DNA of 64,000 bases from Thermoanaerobaculia bacterium (GTDB lineage: Bacteria > Acidobacteriota > Thermoanaerobaculia > Multivoradales > JAIOJS01): contig JAUIDB010000018.1 in NCBI GenBank assembly GCA_030429235.1, forward strand, positions 1 through 64,000, read 5' to 3'. Every line of letters starts with the position of its first letter. The first letter of the stretch is position 1. Of this stretch, positions 9,454-18,149 are shown piece by piece. The translations under genes and the position numbers were made by a program. The notes under the pieces were generated by a model. That model was not told where the DNA came from. It saw only the letters and a list, made by a program, of their open reading frames with translations, and did no database searches.

Positions 9454-10619
9454 CGGCGCAGTCGCTCCAGCCGCTCCAGAGCCTCGTCGATCACTGACAG
9501 CGTCTTGCAGAAACCCCAACGCACGAGGTGGCGGCCTTCGTCCTTGTTCTCATAGAACGACGAGGGAGGGATCGCGGCGACTCCCACGGTCTCGGGTAGC
9601 ATGCGGCAGAAGGCGACGTCATCCTCGAAACCGAGCGGACGGATGTCGGTCAGAACGAAGTAGGTTCCGGCGGGCTCGAGGACACCAAAACCCAGTTGGG
9701 ACAGACCAGAACAGAGTCGATCTCGGCGCTGCCGATAGTCCCTCAGGAATTCCGCGAAGTAGGAGTCGTCGGCGCGATAGGCCACGGCCATCGCGTGCTG
9801 CAAAGGAGTGCCATTGCAGTAGGTGATGAACTGATGGGCCGCCCGGAGGGCACGAGTGATCGGTTCGGGGGCGCAGGTGTGACCGATCTTCCAGCCGGTG
9901 AACGAGAAGGTCTTCCCCGCCGACGAGATGACCACCGTGCGTTCCCTCATGCCGGGCAGTCCAGCCAGACATAGATGCTCTCCCTCGAAGACGAGATGCT
10001 CGTACACCTCGTCGGTGATCGCCAGGAGATCATGTCGGACGCAGAGTTGGGCCAGGTGCTCGAGTTCGGCGCGCGTGAACACCTTGCCGGTGGGGTTGTG
10101 GGGAGTGTTGACCAGAATCGCTCGGGTCTGAGGCGTGATGGCTCGTTCGAGATCCAGCGGGTCGTAGTCGAACCCGGGAGCCTTCAAAGTCACGAACCTG
10201 GCGCGAGCTCCGGCCATCGACACGCAGGCGCGGTAGGAGTCGTAGAAGGGCTCGAAGAGGACGACTTCGTCTCCCGGCCCGCAGAGGGCAAGCAGGGTGG
10301 CGCAGATCGCCTCGGTGGCCCCGGCGTAGATCGTGACTTCGCACTCGGGATCGAACGCGAGGCCATAGAAGCGCTCCTGGTGATGGGCAATCGCCGCGCG
10401 CAGGTCCGGGACCCCCGAGGTGGGACAGTACTGGTTGTCGCCGCGTCGGATCGCGGCGATGGCTGCTTCTTTGATGAACACTGGTCCATCGAAGTCGGGC
10501 GCCCCCTGCCCCAGGTTGACGGCGTCGTGCTCCACGGCGAGAGCCGTCATCTCGGCGAAGACGGTCGTCCCCAGATCTCGAACCCGGCGGCCCCCTCGAA
10601 GATCAGATCGTGAGCTCAT
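9450..10619 (-). CDS. Class I/II PLP aminotransferase (MtnE/YbdL/KAT-like)
   Basis: Fold-type I aminotransferase of about 389 residues starting at ATG 10619 (MSSRSDLRG); the upstream extension is Pro/Arg-rich and unlikely to be coding. Features are NLGQGAPDF near the N-terminus, YAGATEAI, the NTPHNPTGKV substrate/cofactor loop, TDEVYEHLVF and the PLP lysine in SSAGKTFSFTGWKIGH (about K236). These are typical of methionine aminotransferase YbdL and kynurenine/glutamine transaminase K. Together with the translationally coupled omega-amidase it probably transaminates 4-methylthio-2-oxobutanoate using glutamine. A kynurenine or aromatic amino acid role is possible. Confidence 0.88.
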   Translation of the reverse strand: MSSRSDLRGGRRVRDLGTTVFAEMTALAVEHDAVNLGQGAPDFDGPVFIKEAAIAAIRRGDNQYCPTSGVPDLRAAIAHHQERFYGLAFDPECEVTIYAGATEAICATLLALCGPGDEVVLFEPFYDSYRACVSMAGARARFVTLKAPGFDYDPLDLERAITPQTRAILVNTPHNPTGKVFTRAELEHLAQLCVRHDLLAITDEVYEHLVFEGEHLCLAGLPGMRERTVVISSAGKTFSFTGWKIGHTCAPEPITRALRAAHQFITYCNGTPLQHAMAVAYRADDSYFAEFLRDYRQRRDRLCSGLSQLGFGVLEPAGTYFVLTDIRPLGFEDDVAFCRMLPETVGVAAIPPSSFYENKDEGRHLVRWGFCKTLSVIDEALERLERLRR

Positions 10620-10687
10620 CGATACCAGTGTGCCACATCGAGGCCACCCGACACGAGGTTGCCTTTGCGGGTCTCCCTGGTCCTCTA

Positions 10688-10716
10688 CTGACATCTCCCC
10701 CAAGGAACGGTATACT
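10688..10716 (+). promoter_or_regulatory. Sigma-70-type promoter
   Basis: CTGACA at 10688-10693 and TATACT at 10711-10716 are separated by exactly 17 bases; each hexamer matches consensus at five of six positions. It lies in the divergent gap between the minus-strand aminotransferase and the IPTL-CTERM-like gene and would give an mRNA leader of roughly 75 bases for the latter. Confidence 0.6.
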
Positions 10717-10769
10717 CTTTGACGAATTTCGTATCGCTAACCTCTACCCAAGAACCAACTCGTCGAGAG

Positions 10770-10788
10770 CCTCCGGCGAAAATGGAGG
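10770..10788 (+). promoter_or_regulatory. Hairpin covering the Shine-Dalgarno sequence
   Basis: CCTCC at 10770-10774 can pair with GGAGG at 10784-10788 across a nine-base loop. The GGAGG is the strong ribosome-binding site eight bases before the ATG at 10797, so pairing would hide it. A five-pair stem alone is weak; regulation is an inference. Confidence 0.35.
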
Positions 10789-10796
10789 ATTGCCCA

Positions 10797-11765
10797 ATGA
10801 GACTACTGCGTTCCACAGCTTCGCTTCTTACCACCGCCGTACTCTGCTGTGCCGCGGTTGGATTGGCCGAAACTCCCGATGAGGCGCTTCGCGTCGCCGG
10901 GCCCGACAGCGGACCCGCCCCGATCGTGGGTGGGGTTCCCAATCTGAACGGACTACTCTTCGTCGGCACGAGCCAGAACTCGTCTGACCCCACCGCGACC
11001 CTGAACGACGTGTTCACAGTCGATCCGGTCGCCAACACCTCGAACTCGATCTTGATGAACACCGGGGTCTGGGGCGCTACCGCCGACCCGGCCAACCAAC
11101 GGATTCTCTTCACCCGGAGCAGCGGCGCCGGATTCGGCGACGAGCTGTGGCAGGTCCCCTACGGCGGCGGTACCCCCACGAGTCTCGGTTCCATCGTCGA
11201 CGGCGTCGGAGCGCCCCGGCGCATCGATGGCCTCGCGATGTCGGGCGGGGTGCTCTACGGCTCCGTAGCTGACGCCGTCTCGAACGGCCTGTACTCGATC
11301 GACCTCGGCAGCCTGGTGGCCACGCAGTTGGGGACCTTCTCGGACAGCATCAGCGGCATCGACGCTGATCCCGCGACCGGTACGATCTACGGTACCAACG
11401 ACTCGACCCTCCAACTCGTGAGTATCGCGCTCGACGGCACGCTGACCAACGTCGCCGCCTACCCGGCGGGTTTCGTTGATATCGATGGCCTGGCGATCGG
11501 CAACGGGCTGGCCTACCTGATCACCGACGAGTCCCAGGACATCTCGGTCTACGACCTCGTGGGTGGTGTCTACACCACGCCCTTGACCTCGCCCTTCGCC
11601 AGCGCGGACATCTTCTCAGCCGGAGCCTATGCCGTGGGTGGTGGCCCCACCACCCCGGTCATCGAGGTGCCGACGATGTCGCCGGTGGGCATGCTAGCTC
11701 TGGTCCTACTTCTGGGAGGCCTCAGCTTCGTCGCTGTCCGCCGACGGCGGCAAGTGCAGGGCTGA
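10797..11765 (+). CDS. Secreted protein with IPTL-CTERM-like C-terminal sorting tail
   Basis: 322-residue exported protein of unknown function. The ATG at 10797 has GGAGG upstream and is followed by a signal peptide (MRLLRSTASLL to GLAE). The body is rich in repeated short segments such as GTSQNS, DGLAMSGGVLYG, GTIYGTND and DGLAIGNGLAYLI, resembling a YVTN/NHL-type propeller. The tail has VPTMSPVGM, a hydrophobic helix (about residues 295-313) and a terminal VRRRRQ cluster. This is the tripartite layout of IPTL-CTERM/PEP-CTERM signals, processed by exosortase or rhombosortase-type enzymes, although VPTM is a variant of IPTL. It is a single gene with its own promoter and terminator. Confidence 0.82.
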   Translation: MRLLRSTASLLTTAVLCCAAVGLAETPDEALRVAGPDSGPAPIVGGVPNLNGLLFVGTSQNSSDPTATLNDVFTVDPVANTSNSILMNTGVWGATADPANQRILFTRSSGAGFGDELWQVPYGGGTPTSLGSIVDGVGAPRRIDGLAMSGGVLYGSVADAVSNGLYSIDLGSLVATQLGTFSDSISGIDADPATGTIYGTNDSTLQLVSIALDGTLTNVAAYPAGFVDIDGLAIGNGLAYLITDESQDISVYDLVGGVYTTPLTSPFASADIFSAGAYAVGGGPTTPVIEVPTMSPVGMLALVLLLGGLSFVAVRRRRQVQG

Positions 11766-11783
11766 TCCCAAACCGCACTCCTG

Positions 11784-11827
11784 CAACCGCTCCTCGGTTC
11801 GGGTTCCCCGAGCCTGAGGACCGGTTG
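11784..11827 (+). terminator. Probable transcription terminator hairpin
   Basis: Arms 11784-11803 and about 11807-11827 pair imperfectly. CAACCG pairs with CGGTTG at the base, TCCTC with GAGGA in the middle and CGGG with CCCG near the loop, with a few mismatches between. It starts 18 bases after the IPTL-CTERM-like stop. There is no clear U tract. Confidence 0.42.
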
Positions 11828-11953
11828 TGTGCATACGGCCCTCGGGGCCTAGGTCCACGAGACCGCTGCCGGCCGATCCCTGCTCCCGCGGCCTGACCCG
11901 CCGTCGGCTCCTGGTGCACCGACGAACCGTCCCACCACCTCGCGTCCAAGCCC

Positions 11954-12964
11954 GTGGCTAGATCCGTAGTCGCAGAGTCCAATCCTGCGCCCTCGCGCCC
12001 CGAGAAGCTTCTCGTTTCACTGGAAGAAGCGGAGCAGTGGACCGAGAGCTTCTACGGCAAAAGGGGCCGGGCTACGCGGCTGGCTGGCGAGATCGACGTC
12101 AACTTCCTGCTTACCGATGATCAGGACCAGCGTTGGATCCTCAAAATCGCTCCAGCTGACTCGAACCCGACCGCTCTCGACTGTCAGCTGACAGTGCTGG
12201 AGTACCTCGAACAGCGAATCCCCACCGAGCCAATTCCTCGCCTGGTCCGCGACCAGGAGGGCCGAGCGTCTCGCACCATTCGTACCCAGTCAGGGGCCCT
12301 GGGAAGGCTGCGCCTGGTCTCGTTCTTGCCGGGTCAGACCCTCGCCGAACTCGAGCACCGACCTCCCGAACTGGACCGTGAGATCGGTGCATTCCTCGCA
12401 CGCTTGGATACGGCACTCCTTGACTTCGACCACCCGGGGGCCCGTCGCGAGTTTTTCTGGGACGTAACTCGGATCCTAGAACTTCGTCCCTATCTGGACT
12501 GGATCGCCCAACCACTCCGAGGGCTGGTCGAGCACCACCTGGGTCTCTTCGAGCAGCGGGTACTTCCTCACGTGCCGCAGCTTCCCAAGAGCATCATCCA
12601 CAACGACGCCAACGACCACAACCTCCTAGCGTCGGCACACGATCGGCAGATTCACCTCGCTGGAATCATCGATTTTGGCGACATGATCTACACCGTGACC
12701 GTGGCCGAGGTGGCGATCGCCAGCACCTATCTGATGCTGCGGGCGAGTCGTCCTCTGCACGTCGCCGAGCGGGTCCTCGATGGTTACACGAGTACCCGTT
12801 CGCTCTCCGAACTGGAGCGAGAGCTGATCCCCAGCCTGATCACCGCCCGCCTGTGCAACAGTCTATTGATGTCAGCCCAGGCCCGAAAGCTGAACCCGGA
12901 AGACGAGTACTTGACGATCTCCGAAGAAGCATCTGTCGAACTCCTGGAGACTCTGACCTCATGA
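11954..12964 (+). CDS. APH-family small-molecule kinase (HYKK/AGPHD1-like)
   Basis: Aminoglycoside-phosphotransferase-fold kinase of 336 residues starting at GTG 11954. It shows the Brenner-type catalytic motif HNDANDHN (residues 216-223, Asp218 catalytic) and the metal-binding IIDFGD (Asp240), preceded by a lysine in the ILKIAPAD region expected to bind ATP. The family includes hydroxylysine kinase, homoserine kinase II and choline/ethanolamine kinases. It overlaps the next gene by four bases (ATGA). That partner is a phospho-lyase of the ETNPPL/PHYKPL type, so this kinase probably makes its substrate by phosphorylating hydroxylysine, ethanolamine or a similar amino alcohol. Antibiotic resistance is unlikely given the coupling. 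Confidence 0.82.
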   Translation: MARSVVAESNPAPSRPEKLLVSLEEAEQWTESFYGKRGRATRLAGEIDVNFLLTDDQDQRWILKIAPADSNPTALDCQLTVLEYLEQRIPTEPIPRLVRDQEGRASRTIRTQSGALGRLRLVSFLPGQTLAELEHRPPELDREIGAFLARLDTALLDFDHPGARREFFWDVTRILELRPYLDWIAQPLRGLVEHHLGLFEQRVLPHVPQLPKSIIHNDANDHNLLASAHDRQIHLAGIIDFGDMIYTVTVAEVAIASTYLMLRASRPLHVAERVLDGYTSTRSLSELERELIPSLITARLCNSLLMSAQARKLNPEDEYLTISEEASVELLETLTS

Positions 12965-14244
12965 CGCTACGTCAGCGGTCCGCCGCCGAGATCGTCGCCG
13001 TCCGACACCGGCGCCTGGGCCCCAACCTGAGCCTCTCCTACTCCGAGCCGTTGAAGATCGTGCGGGGCCAAGGCCAGTATCTCTTTGCCGAAGACGGTCG
13101 CCGCTACCTCGACCTGGTCAACAACGTCTGCCATGTCGGCCACTGCCATCCTCGCGTGGTCGCCGCGGGACAGGATCAGATGGCCCGGCTCAACACCAAC
13201 ACCCGCTATCTCCACGACCACCTGGCGGAGTACGTCGAACGGCTGGCCGCCCTGATGCCTGGCGAGCTGAGTATCTGTTTTCTGGTGTGCAGCGGCAGCG
13301 AAGCCAACGAACTGGCACTCCGACTGGCCCGGACCCACACCGGACGCCGAGAGATCGTGGTGCTCGACCACGCCTACCACGGCAACAGTGGCAACCTGAT
13401 CGACATGTCTCCCTACAAGTGCGAAGGTCCCGGAGGAGACGGCCTGCCTTCCCACGTTCGCAAGGTCCCTTGCCCCGATACCTACCGGGGGCGCCACCGC
13501 GGCCCGGACGCTGCCGATCGCTACGTCGACGACGCGTCCGAGGTCCTGCGCTCGCACCAACCGGGGGTCTTCTTCGCCGAACCGCTGGTCGGATGCGGCG
13601 GACAGATCGTGCCGCCCGCTGGTTTCCTCTCCCGATCGTTCGCAGCCGCCCGTCGCCAGGGAACTCTCTGTGTTGCCGACGAGGTGCAGGTCGGTTTCGG
13701 GCGCGTCGGGAGCCACTACTGGGCCTTCGAGGCCCAGGGGGCCCGACCGGACATCGTGACTCTGGGAAAACCGATCGCCAACGGTCACCCGATGGGCGCG
13801 GTGGTCACCACTCCCGAGGTCGCCGCCTCGTTCGACACCGGGATGGAGTACTTCAATACTTTCGGTGGCAACCCGGTCTCGTGCGCCATCGCGCTGGCTG
13901 TCCTCGACGTTCTGCGCGACGAAGAGCTGCCGGCCCACGCGGCCTCGATGGGTGAGCGTTTCCTCGAGCACCTCCACGAACTGGCGCAGCGCCACGAACT
14001 GATCGGTGACGTACGGGGCCAGGGGCTCTACCTCGGGGCCGAGTTGGTGACCGACCGTGAGACCCGCGAACCCGCTCCCGACGCCGCCACCTCGGTCGTC
14101 GACCAGATGAAGGAGCGGGGGTTCCTGCTGTCGACGGACGGTCCCGATCACAACGTGATCAAGATCAAGCCCCCGCTCGTGCTGTCGGCGGACGACATCG
14201 ACGCGACCGCCACCGCCCTCGACGAAGTGCTGGCCGGACTCTGA
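12961..14244 (+). CDS. Class III aminotransferase-fold phospho-lyase (ETNPPL/PHYKPL-like)
   Basis: 427-residue PLP enzyme. The sequence follows animal AGXT2L1/AGXT2L2 closely: NVCHVGHCHP, LNTNTRYLHD, SGSEANELALRLAR, DHAYHGN, CGGQIVPPAG, ADEVQVGFGRVGSHYWAF, the PLP lysine in TLGKP (K270) and GMEYFNTFGGNPVSCA. Such enzymes do not transaminate. They eliminate phosphate and ammonia from O-phosphoethanolamine or 5-phosphohydroxylysine, giving acetaldehyde or aminoadipate semialdehyde. The ATG at 12961 overlaps the kinase stop, so both are made together and form a kinase then phospho-lyase catabolic route. The exact substrate is not visible. Confidence 0.88.
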   Translation: MTLRQRSAAEIVAVRHRRLGPNLSLSYSEPLKIVRGQGQYLFAEDGRRYLDLVNNVCHVGHCHPRVVAAGQDQMARLNTNTRYLHDHLAEYVERLAALMPGELSICFLVCSGSEANELALRLARTHTGRREIVVLDHAYHGNSGNLIDMSPYKCEGPGGDGLPSHVRKVPCPDTYRGRHRGPDAADRYVDDASEVLRSHQPGVFFAEPLVGCGGQIVPPAGFLSRSFAAARRQGTLCVADEVQVGFGRVGSHYWAFEAQGARPDIVTLGKPIANGHPMGAVVTTPEVAASFDTGMEYFNTFGGNPVSCAIALAVLDVLRDEELPAHAASMGERFLEHLHELAQRHELIGDVRGQGLYLGAELVTDRETREPAPDAATSVVDQMKERGFLLSTDGPDHNVIKIKPPLVLSADDIDATATALDEVLAGL

Positions 14245-14284
14245 GCCACCGCGCGGGCAACACGTCACCCCGCGGTCCACCAGC

Positions 14285-17200
14285 ATGATCATGCCGGCCC
14301 GTCCGGCCGCCCGCGCTGCTATCCTGATCGTCACTGCCGTGACCAACTCTTCGCGTCGTTCTCCCGCCTTGGCTTCGGCCTGCGTCCTGGCTCTGTGGCT
14401 GTGCAGTGCCGGGGCGACCCTCGGACTCGACCCGACGAAGCAGATCTCCCAGTACCACAGTCGGACCTGGAGTCTCGAAGACGGGTTGCCGCAGTCCACC
14501 GTCGCTGCCATCGCGCAGACCCCAGACGGCTATCTCTGGATCGGCACCCTCGAAGGACTCGTGCGCTTCGACGGAGTGCGGTTCACAACGGTCCCGGGGC
14601 TTCCATCGGGCTCCGTCGGCAGCCTGGCCGTCGATCGCGACGGTGTCCTGTGGATCGAGTCCGACAGTCAGGTGCTGCGACGGAAAGCCGACGGATTCGA
14701 AGAGGTGACCTTCGCGGGTGCACCAGTCGTGCAGGCCTGGGCCCTCGAACCCCGCCGCGCCGGAGGTATCTGGATCGCCCGCAACAAACTCCCTCTCCTT
14801 TTCGCGGTGGGAACCGAAGCCGAAACCGTGATCGACCTGGCCGGTTCTTCGCTCGATTCTGTCGTCGCGATGGCCGAGGGACCAGACCAGACCGTGTTCG
14901 CTACCCGGGACGCAGTCTACTCTTGGAGATCCGGTCGCTTCGAGCCACTCGGCCACCGCGAAGACCTGACTCCCTCGGCGGCTCAGATCAACGCCCTGCT
15001 CGTCACGCGGGCCGGTGACTTGTGGATCGGAACCCTCGGTGGCGGTATCGTGCACTGTGTCGAAGGAACGGTGGTTCGGCGAGTCCACAAGGAGCAGGGA
15101 CTGCTCGAGGGCAACATCCTGACCCTCATCGAAGATGGTCACGGTTCCGTGTGGCTGACGGACGGAACCGCCGGACTCGCTCGACTCCATCGAGGCGACC
15201 TGACTCGGACCGACCGTTTCCGGACCCTGCACGACCTCTTCGAGGATCGACAGGGCAATCTATGGCTTGGCTCGAATGCCGGTGGTCTGACCCGGCTCAC
15301 GGATCGACCGGTCACGTCGTACTCGACCCCAGAGGGACTGCCGATACCAACGGTGCACGTCGTTCTCGAAACCGAGGATGGAACCACCTGGGTCGGCACC
15401 GAAGGAGGTGGCCTGGCGGCGATCGAAGCCGACGGAACGATGGCTTCCTTCGGGCTCGACGAGGGGCTGCCCGGGCTCGACGTCATGTCCCTGGCGCTCG
15501 ATGGTTCGGGTCGTCTACTGGTGGGCACCGAAGCGGGTGTCGTCCGACGTGAGGGCGGGAGCTTCGTCGCCATCCCCACCGTGGGAAGCCCTCACGCCTT
15601 CGCCCTCCACGAAGACTCGAGCGGCGTGCTCTGGGGGGGGTTCCTCCGCGAGATCCGTCGCGTCACCGAAGGCACCTTCCGTCCCGTCCCCTGGGGTACC
15701 GACATGTACATCGCCGCCATCGCCGAGACGGAGGACGGGACTCTCTGGTTCGGAGGTACCCCGGGACTGATTCGCTATCGGCAGGGACAGGGCGAAACCC
15801 CTCCTTTGGGGACCGGATTCGTGCTCGCCCTGCTCGCCGATGGCGACGATCTCTGGGTCGGCACGCGGTCCAACGGACTGGGGCGATGGAACGCGGAACG
15901 CGGATTCGCTCACTTCGGCACCGAGGCTGGTCTCTGCGACGACGATGTCTTCGGTCTTCTCGACGACGGGCTGGGGAATCTGTGGATGAGCAGCAACCGC
16001 GGCATCTTCTCCGTGCGTATCGACGATGCGCTGGCGGTTCTCAGCGGCACGCGGAGTGGCCTAGACTGCCGGCTGATCGGCACTTCCCATGGCCTGCGCC
16101 AACGAGAGGCCAGCGGCGGCACCCAACCCTCGGCCTGGCGAGCCCACTCCAACCATCTCTGGTTCTCCACCATCGAAGGCGTGGTGCGGATCGAACCAGA
16201 AGGGTTGCTCGCCCCGCGCGACCCGCCCGCCCCGATCATCGAGGAGGTCCGGTCGCAGGGCCGCTCGTGGCATCCGTCCCCGGTCGACGGGGTGCGCTTC
16301 GATCCCGAGATACGAGAACTGGAGATCGACTACACGGCCCTCGAATTGGCCACTCCAGAACTCCTCTCGTTCCGTTATCGACTCTCCGGACTCGACCAGG
16401 CGTGGATCGAGGCGGGGAGTCGACGAACTGCCTACTACTCCCACCTCACACCCGGGGAGTTCCTGTTCGAGGTTGCGACTCGCCTCGAAGGCGGCCGGTG
16501 GAGCCCATCCACCCAGCTTCCAGTAACCCTGGAACCTCGCTTCGTCGAAACTGGCCTGTTCCGCTTGCTTCTCCTGGTACTCCTCGGCGGTGGGCTGGCG
16601 GCAGCGCATCGGTTGCGACTCGGCCACCTCCAGAGGCGGCAGTCCGAACTCGAGAACGCGGTCGCCCAACGCACCGCCGCCCTCGAAGAGGCGCAGGCGC
16701 AGCTGCAGAGCGCCAACCAGACTCTCGAACGGCGGGTCGAAGAAGGGATCGCCGCCCTGCGTCAGGTCGACCGGATGGCGGCCTACGGCCACCTCGTCGC
16801 CGGCGTCGCCCACGAACTGCGGCACCCTCTGTTCGCGGTCCAAACGGCCGCCCACCTCCTCGAGAGCAAGCTGGCCACAGTCGACCAGGTGCGCGAAGAG
16901 GTCGATCTCCTGACGCAGGAAACGGAGCGAATCGAACTGCTCCTGGAGGACCTGCTCGAGTTGGCACGGCCCAGCCGGCCTACGCTCATCCCCACCGACC
17001 TTGCCTCTCTGCTCGACGAGGTCGTCTCCAGCTACGATGCAGGTTCGGGCCGCGAGACGGGAATCACGGTCGTCAAGAAGGTGGAAGGATTCCTCCCCAG
17101 GGTTCCGGCGGAGCGAGAAAAACTGGTCCGACTCCTGCTCAACCTCCTCAACAACGCGCGCATCCACGCCGAGGCCTCTCGGCTCGAACTGCACGCTTCG

Positions 17201-17461
17201 CTGTCTCGGGGCGACGACCAGTCGACGGTTCTTCTGGCCGTGATCGACGACGGCGTAGGCATCAGCCCGACCCACCAAACGGACCTGTTCGAACCCTTCG
17301 TATCCGGTGGCGGCGGAACCGGACTCGGCCTCGCGATCGCCCGACGCATCGCCGAGTCACACGGTGGGCGCATCTGGTTCGAGTCGGCGGTCCATGGCGG
17401 CAGCGCCTTCTTCGTCGAACTTCCCTGCGCCAACGAGCCGGCGCCGGACAGACCGAACTAG
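14285..17461 (+). CDS. Sensor histidine kinase with Reg_prop propeller and Y_Y_Y domain
   Basis: 1058-residue two-component sensor. After an N-terminal signal segment, residues about 50-670 contain repeated LWIGT-type Reg_prop blades (YLWIGTLEGLVRFD, DLWIGTLGGGI, NLWLGSNAGGL, TWVGTEGGGL) forming two periplasmic propellers. A Y_Y_Y domain (about 680-745) follows with YRLSGLDQAW, then one transmembrane helix (about 757-775), a coiled coil and the kinase core. The phospho-accepting histidine is about His843 in AHELRHPL, where most kinases have RNP. ATP-binding boxes include LLNLLNNARIHAE, DDGVGI and GTGLGLAIARRI. GTG at 14339 would give a cleaner signal peptide than the listed ATG. It is convergent with the response regulator. 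Confidence 0.9.
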   Translation: MIMPARPAARAAILIVTAVTNSSRRSPALASACVLALWLCSAGATLGLDPTKQISQYHSRTWSLEDGLPQSTVAAIAQTPDGYLWIGTLEGLVRFDGVRFTTVPGLPSGSVGSLAVDRDGVLWIESDSQVLRRKADGFEEVTFAGAPVVQAWALEPRRAGGIWIARNKLPLLFAVGTEAETVIDLAGSSLDSVVAMAEGPDQTVFATRDAVYSWRSGRFEPLGHREDLTPSAAQINALLVTRAGDLWIGTLGGGIVHCVEGTVVRRVHKEQGLLEGNILTLIEDGHGSVWLTDGTAGLARLHRGDLTRTDRFRTLHDLFEDRQGNLWLGSNAGGLTRLTDRPVTSYSTPEGLPIPTVHVVLETEDGTTWVGTEGGGLAAIEADGTMASFGLDEGLPGLDVMSLALDGSGRLLVGTEAGVVRREGGSFVAIPTVGSPHAFALHEDSSGVLWGGFLREIRRVTEGTFRPVPWGTDMYIAAIAETEDGTLWFGGTPGLIRYRQGQGETPPLGTGFVLALLADGDDLWVGTRSNGLGRWNAERGFAHFGTEAGLCDDDVFGLLDDGLGNLWMSSNRGIFSVRIDDALAVLSGTRSGLDCRLIGTSHGLRQREASGGTQPSAWRAHSNHLWFSTIEGVVRIEPEGLLAPRDPPAPIIEEVRSQGRSWHPSPVDGVRFDPEIRELEIDYTALELATPELLSFRYRLSGLDQAWIEAGSRRTAYYSHLTPGEFLFEVATRLEGGRWSPSTQLPVTLEPRFVETGLFRLLLLVLLGGGLAAAHRLRLGHLQRRQSELENAVAQRTAALEEAQAQLQSANQTLERRVEEGIAALRQVDRMAAYGHLVAGVAHELRHPLFAVQTAAHLLESKLATVDQVREEVDLLTQETERIELLLEDLLELARPSRPTLIPTDLASLLDEVVSSYDAGSGRETGITVVKKVEGFLPRVPAEREKLVRLLLNLLNNARIHAEASRLELHASLSRGDDQSTVLLAVIDDGVGISPTHQTDLFEPFVSGGGGTGLGLAIARRIAESHGGRIWFESAVHGGSAFFVELPCANEPAPDRPN

Positions 17462-17501
17462 CGATCCGCAGACGGTGGCCGGTCCTCGGTGGCGCCAGTC
17501 T

Positions 17502-18149
17502 CTAGATGAGTCCGGCTCGTACCGCTTTGCTCACCGCCTCGCCACACGAGTGGACCTGCAGCTTCTCGTAGATCGAACGAACGTGATTGCGCACCGTGTT
17601 GATCGAAATCTCGAGAGCGAGCCCGGCTGTCTGGTAGCTCCGTCCCTCGGCCAGTAGACCCAGGAGCTCCGTCTCGCGCTCGGTCAGTGGATTGATCAGG
17701 GGTGCCTCGGTCTGCCGGGTCGCGAGGTGGCTTACCACCTTCCGAGCGATCACCGGCGACATGGGAGATCCACCCTCCATCGCCTCGCGAATGGCCTCGA
17801 GCAGGCGAGCCGGCGGGGTACCCTTGAGGAGGTAGCCGCAGGCGCCCTGACAGAGCGACGCAAAGACCTTGTCGTCGTCGGCACTGGCGGTCAGCATCAG
17901 GATCAAAGAGCCAGGGAACCGCTCTTTGATGTCGACCACGCCTTCGTGCCCCTGGGTTCCGGGGAGTTGGATATCGAGCAACACGACATCCGGATCGGCC
18001 TCGACCTGACCGTGGAGCGCTGCCTCGAGTGTGCCGAAGGCCCCCACGGTCGTGAAACCCGAGGTTCCACCGAGCAGCATCCGGACGCTGTCTCGGAAGG
18101 GCCGGTCGTCCTCTACCAACGCGACTCGAATCTCGGCGGGCTCGCTCAT
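17502..18149 (-). CDS. NarL/FixJ-type response regulator
   Basis: 215-residue DNA-binding regulator. The receiver domain (about 6-125) has acidic residues in VEDD (14-15), the phospho-accepting Asp59 in LLDIQLPG, Thr87 and the conserved lysine in YLLKG. A LuxR-type helix-turn-helix (about 150-212) follows, with LTERETELLGLLAEG and INTVRNHVRSIYEKL. The convergent neighbour at 14285-17461 is the obvious partner kinase, although tail-to-tail orientation means separate promoters. Target genes are unknown. Confidence 0.92.
   Translation of the reverse strand: MSEPAEIRVALVEDDRPFRDSVRMLLGGTSGFTTVGAFGTLEAALHGQVEADPDVVLLDIQLPGTQGHEGVVDIKERFPGSLILMLTASADDDKVFASLCQGACGYLLKGTPPARLLEAIREAMEGGSPMSPVIARKVVSHLATRQTEAPLINPLTERETELLGLLAEGRSYQTAGLALEISINTVRNHVRSIYEKLQVHSCGEAVSKAVRAGLI

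Noticed and set aside
11954-12964. Aminoglycoside resistance gene
   Set aside because: The APH fold is shared with metabolic kinases, and the ATGA overlap with a phospho-lyase points to metabolism.
12967-14511. 514-codon open frame on the minus strand
   Set aside because: It is antisense to the whole phospho-lyase gene, whose protein is a confident family member. Long antisense frames are expected at this GC content; the translation is Val/Arg/Gly-rich with no domain.
15886-17505. 539-codon alternative plus-strand frame
   Set aside because: Inside the sensor kinase gene in another frame; extremely Arg/Pro-rich, whereas the kinase frame has all H, N and G boxes.
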